DNA of 64,000 nucleotides from Oikopleura dioica (lineage: Eukaryota; Chordata; Appendicularia; Copelata; Oikopleuridae). The stretch lies in the NCBI GenBank assembly GCA_907165135.1, contig OU015568.1, positions 1,496,501 to 1,560,500 of the forward strand, given 5' to 3'. The notes below the pieces were generated by a model that was not told the origin of the DNA, ran no database searches, and was given only the letters and a program-made list of their open reading frames with translations. The stretch's first letter is position 1. Every line of letters starts with the position of its first letter. The position numbers and the translations under genes were made by a program. Of the stretch, positions 60,001 to 64,000 are shown one piece after another.

Positions 60001-62477
60001 CTACGGATTTATTCCGTCCGAGAGGCACAAGAAAATCGTAAGTACCTGAGATTTCCTATTTTTTTAATTAATAAATACTCGTAGAAAGCGAATCAATCGT
60101 TGTGTAGAACGTTTAAGTAAGTCTACACAACGAAAACGACTCCAAGAATGGAGAAATTGACGAAGGATACGAGCCGAATAAAGGCCCGAGCGGCTATGTA
60201 ATCGTTTTCCTGAAAAAGGCGAACGAGCAAACGATCTACCATCATCCGACGATGACCGCAATTGTACCTGAATAAAATCAATTTCTTTCGCAAAAATGTA
60301 AAAAAAAAGAGTCAGTCAAAATCGTTTGTTTGCTGATTCTAGTGTGTTCTTGTTTTTCTTGCAGGCCAAAAATTCTAGAGCTAGAACCGGGAAGGCCATT
60401 TTTTGGCAAAAGTTATGTTCAAATCTAAATGGAATTTGTGAAAAGCAGGATGGATAAACTCAATGAACTCTGAAGCGCATCTCAAGGTGCTCAAAGCTTT
60501 GGGAGTTGTTCAAGCTTGGCGGAGCGTGTCTTCTGAGCTGGAGCCGAGGGCCGGCTGAGTCGCGGCCGCTGAGCAACCAAGTTGAAAGAGCAACATCCTA
60601 AACTCGACGCCACTCGTCAAAATCACCGCTTTCACGCCTCAGCAGACTAACGCAAAACGGGCAACTGATTCCGATCAGCTCGACCGTAATTAAAATTACG
60701 AGGAAATTGCTTTTCGATCAAACAAAACTTCTTCTATTTCCAACAAACAACTTTGGTGACCTCCATTTTAACGGATCTAATAATTGACAAAGAAAATTTT
60801 TTTTTGTCTTTTTTAAAGTTCATTTTAAAAGGACGGGAAAACGAAAAAATTCCTCACTTACAGTGGTAAACTCCTTTTGGTGGTTTTTGGTATTCGTTTT
60901 CATCGAAATGGCCTAGAAACTTGCGTCGGCCACTTGAAGCCACTTGACTCGACATCTCAGAATGCTCGTAATACCGATGCAAGCAGGTTCGTTATCATCG
61001 CTACTAGCTACCGAAAAGTACTAGCCAAAAGAATTTCCAAAACCCGCATTTGCTACCACACTTAAACCTTCCCCTGCGTTTTATTCTTGAGCCAAAGCAG
61101 GGCTACTTCTGATCATTGCCAAGGTACAACGCTTTTACTAAGAAAAAGCTCTTTTTTACTCCTTTTAATTTAATTTGATCTTGATTTTTCTTCAAGGACA
61201 AATCTTTTTAAGCCAGATAATCATTTATCGCCCTAATTTTCAATCTTGAAATTGATCCATCCCACTTTCACAACTTGGATCATCACTGCTCAATTAACAC
61301 GGCTACTGAGCTCAGTTCAGTATTAGTAAAACCGTATTACAGTCAGGCAGGGGACGAGGGGGGAAAAGTTGGCGGTGTTTTCTTAGAAAACAACTTCACA
61401 CGAGCACTTGTCTGGTACTGGCCTCGTTTTTGTGTGTCTGAGATCATAAAATTTCGCGGAGACGAAAATAGGACAACTCAATATCGGATGTCTTGACGTT
61501 GGGCCGCCCATTTCAACTTTTGATTTCAAGGTACATTCCTTTATTATATTATATTCCTTTATTAAAATTTCACTCAAGTAAAGCCGCATAGAAATTCTAA
61601 TGGAAACATCATGCTTTGGATAGGTCAAAAACTGTTTAATCTAAAAATTATCAATCGGTCTTTTGAATACCACTCTTATGGTCTTTTAAATCAGTTTAAA
61701 TTAATTGAAATGTGTCTTCCTTCTGTCAGAGCGGAAGTACTCTTATTCGGAATAACTTATTCCGCTTCAAGAAATAGCGAAGCTGGTTTAAGAGAACTTG
61801 ATCCGTGAAAATCTGACGGATCCCACTGAGCATCAGTCGGCGGTCGGACGAAAATCCATATCGATTTTTGAAAAGATCATTGATCCCAAGCGAATTTTTG
61901 AAAACTTAGCTGTCTAAAACTCAGACTTTAAAAAAATAAGAGTTTCTAAAAAAATGATATAACTTATAATTAAACAAGAATTAAAGACAACGCTTTTTAC
62001 GCAAACGGTTCGAACGATAGATAATTCATAATAATAAGTTTTCTTTTTCTTGAAAAAGTAAATGAAGAAGACTTTGAGAAACCAGTTTTCAGAAACGATC
62101 ACTTGTTTATTTCCACTTGATCGGGTCTGAATCAGACAATCCGCGCCCAGACGAGGAGGAGGAGCTCAGCCGTTGTTTCTTTATCCCTCGTCTTTTGACA
62201 GACGTGATCCTCTAAAAAGAGGATGAGGCGCCAAGGAGCGTCTGGGATGATCAAGTCTGAGTGTTGGCGCGGAGCCAACGGCCGCCCTCTCGCCGCCGCC
62301 TAACGACCAAAGTCTGGGTCGACGATCAACAACAACAACGTTCAGTCACAGTCAGCGGAACTCAGATTCAAATTCAGAATTCAGCAAAATCAGAAGACTA
62401 AGATTTGAAATTCAGAAATCCAAACTTTTCAATCAGAGACATTATACTTTATAAGAGATAACTGACAGAAAGTATCA
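57030..62477. other. 5.4-kb gene-poor region upstream of NR6A
   Basis: No ORF with signal peptide, domain or coding-like composition was found on either strand; small ORFs (57488-57688 minus, 59825-60049 plus, 60877-61065 plus, 61275-61496 plus) are doubtful. A GC-rich block at about 62140-62340 contains CTCTAAAAAGAGG and CAACAACAACA and precedes the NR6A start, so it is probably its promoter and 5' UTR. The unusual length suggests regulatory DNA. Confidence 0.45.
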
Positions 62478-64000
62478 ATGTCACTGGACTTAGGTCGCAC
62501 AGGGATACCCCAAGTAGGGGGGCTTCCGACACCATCACTTCCACATGTTATGAGGTAAGCTTCAGAGTTGTTAATTTAGAAAGAAAGCCGCTTGTGCCTT
62601 TCAAAAGATAATAATAATAATTCCAACCATTTTTCCGTTCAGATTTCCGATGAATTTCAACCCAATGATGAGCATGTACAACCCTTATCAATATCCCGCT
62701 GCGCAATTCTTCCGACCTCATCTCAATCCCGCAACTCAGCAGGCGACTTCACCGGCGCTCAAGGCTTTTAATCAGACTCCAACGTACATTTCTTCCAACG
62801 CTTCGCTAAACGATACTGGCAGCTCAAGATCGGACAATTCTTCTGATTCGCCTCCGCATTCTCATATTCATGGTAAGTCGAAAATCAACCGAATTGCGAT
62901 ATTGATAAAAATCTAATTTAATTATCAAGAAAAATCAAATCTTTTAACTTCAATTTGGCCAAAATAATAATAAAATTATGGTTTTTTTTCTTTAATTCTG
63001 AAAAAATCTATATTCTGAATACTAGGCACTCAAGTTAAGGGTGTTATTTTGCGCGAACTTTGCCCATCAAGTATGGATTTATCGATTCCTTTTTTTCGCA
63101 TAGCCCCAAAAAGTCTGATCCCTTGTCCTCCTTTTTTTGTTGTCAAGTGGGGCGCGCCAAAATTTTGCGGAGTGAGACAATTAACTCGCGGCTGAGTGAG
63201 TTTAGCCCTCTTCGGAGAAAAAAAAGAAGATTGACGGGACAAATAAAAACATGACGAGGGTTTCAACACACTTGGATGCGCTTTGTTTGCTCGTAAGACT
63301 TCTCGGAAAAGTTTCTTTTTAACCATCTCGGAAATTGATTGTCTTTATGATTGATATTAAAATAAATTAAGAAGGATTAGAAAATCTCCCCCAAAATTTT
63401 TATAAAGAAAAAAAAACGATTCAAAGTTTTATGGTTTCTATTTAATTTTTCATTTCATTTTCAGATCAATCCGAAATCGGCTCCCGAAATGGCGAAAAAA
63501 CATGTCGAATCTGCGGCGACCGAGCAACAGGACTCCACTACGGAATCATCTCCTGCGAAGGCTGTAAGGGATTCTTCAAGCGCTCAATTTGCAACCGCCG
63601 AGTTTACCGCTGCACCAGGGATAAAATGTGCATGATGTCCCGAAAGCAGCGCAATCGATGTCAGTACTGTCGGCTGAAAAGATGTCTCGAAGCGGGAATG
63701 AATAGAAAGGCGATTCGAGAAGATGGCATGCCGGGAGGAAGGAACAAGTCGATCGGGCCGATTCAAATGAGCGCAGAGGAGATTTCAGCGGTCATGGACG
63801 GAACGGTCTTCAATGAGAACCACAAAGAATCGACGCCGATTTCGAATCATTCTCCACCAATCCAGCAGCTGCCAGCGCCACCAGCTCTTCGTATTCCTGA
63901 AAATCCACCTCGTAAGAATCAAACTTTTAAAAAACCGCTCCTATTTTCTTCCTTGATTTCAATTTTTTCTTTTAGCGACAGTTTTCCAGCCACAATTCAT
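62478..64000 (+). CDS. NR6A1: Nuclear receptor NR6A (GCNF) orthologue, 5' part
   Basis: Exons 62478-62554, 62643-62872 and 63465-63911, and the start of a fourth at 63976, join in frame and run off the window. A Pro/Asn/Ser-rich N-terminus precedes a DNA-binding domain with both zinc fingers (CRICGDRATGLHYGIISCEG, YRCTRDKMCMMSRKQRNRC). Directly after the fingers comes the NR6A-specific extension MNRKAIREDGMPGGRNKSIG and then MSAEEISAVMDG. NR6A binds DR0 elements and represses germ-cell and pluripotency genes in vertebrates. The ligand-binding domain lies beyond the window. The fit to GCNF over the DBD and extension is close. Confidence 0.92.

Overview
The window looks like chordate nuclear DNA from a larvacean tunicate, most likely Oikopleura dioica or a close relative. 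This is inferred from gene content and architecture, not from a database match. Genes are packed on both strands, most introns are 25-60 bp, intergenic gaps are small, and coding exons are GC-rich against AT-rich spacers. At least six introns close the reading frame only with a GA-AG boundary, a class reported as frequent in O. dioica. The families are metazoan: TRPC channel, DEG/ENaC channel, class A GPCR, ZP and CUB proteins, nuclear receptors, SLC16 transporter, alpha-tubulin.

Layout. 0-5 kb: the tail of one gene, then several small secreted or membrane proteins. 5.3-8.3 kb: a multipass membrane gene divergent from a four-pass claudin/PMP22-like gene. 8.3-13.4 kb: alpha-tubulin and an SLC16-type transporter, both on minus. 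13.4-19 kb: mostly non-coding, with a carbohydrate sulfotransferase. 19-25.6 kb: a Cys-rich secreted gene with tRNA-Asn inside an intron, an EGF+ZP gene, a small gene carrying a MITE in an intron, a second ZP gene, and a small secreted protein. 26-29.9 kb: a complete TRPC channel (883 aa). 30-36.8 kb: weakly supported genes, a decamer foldback repeat, a two-EGF membrane protein, a dibasic peptide-precursor candidate and a MARVEL-like candidate. 37-39.8 kb: a tRNA-Cys-like pseudogene and a DEG/ENaC channel. 39.8-41.9 kb: an NR1-type nuclear receptor. 42.6-46.5 kb: unrecognised minus-strand exons enclosing a plus-strand gene. 46.8-49.8 kb: a tandem pair of poly-Ser CUB genes. 50.9-55.6 kb: an unrecognised gene and a rhodopsin-class GPCR whose last exon is interrupted by a 364-bp hAT-like MITE. 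56.1-56.8 kb: a strongly codon-biased secreted protein. 57-62.4 kb: no recognisable gene. 62.5-64 kb: the 5' part of an NR6A (GCNF) receptor, continuing past the window.

The genes do not form one pathway. The shared themes are secreted or extracellular proteins, cation channels and receptors, and three or more non-autonomous inverted-repeat elements inside or beside genes. Gene models were built by hand from splice-site phase. Where the evidence says the phases close, every exon junction was checked for frame.
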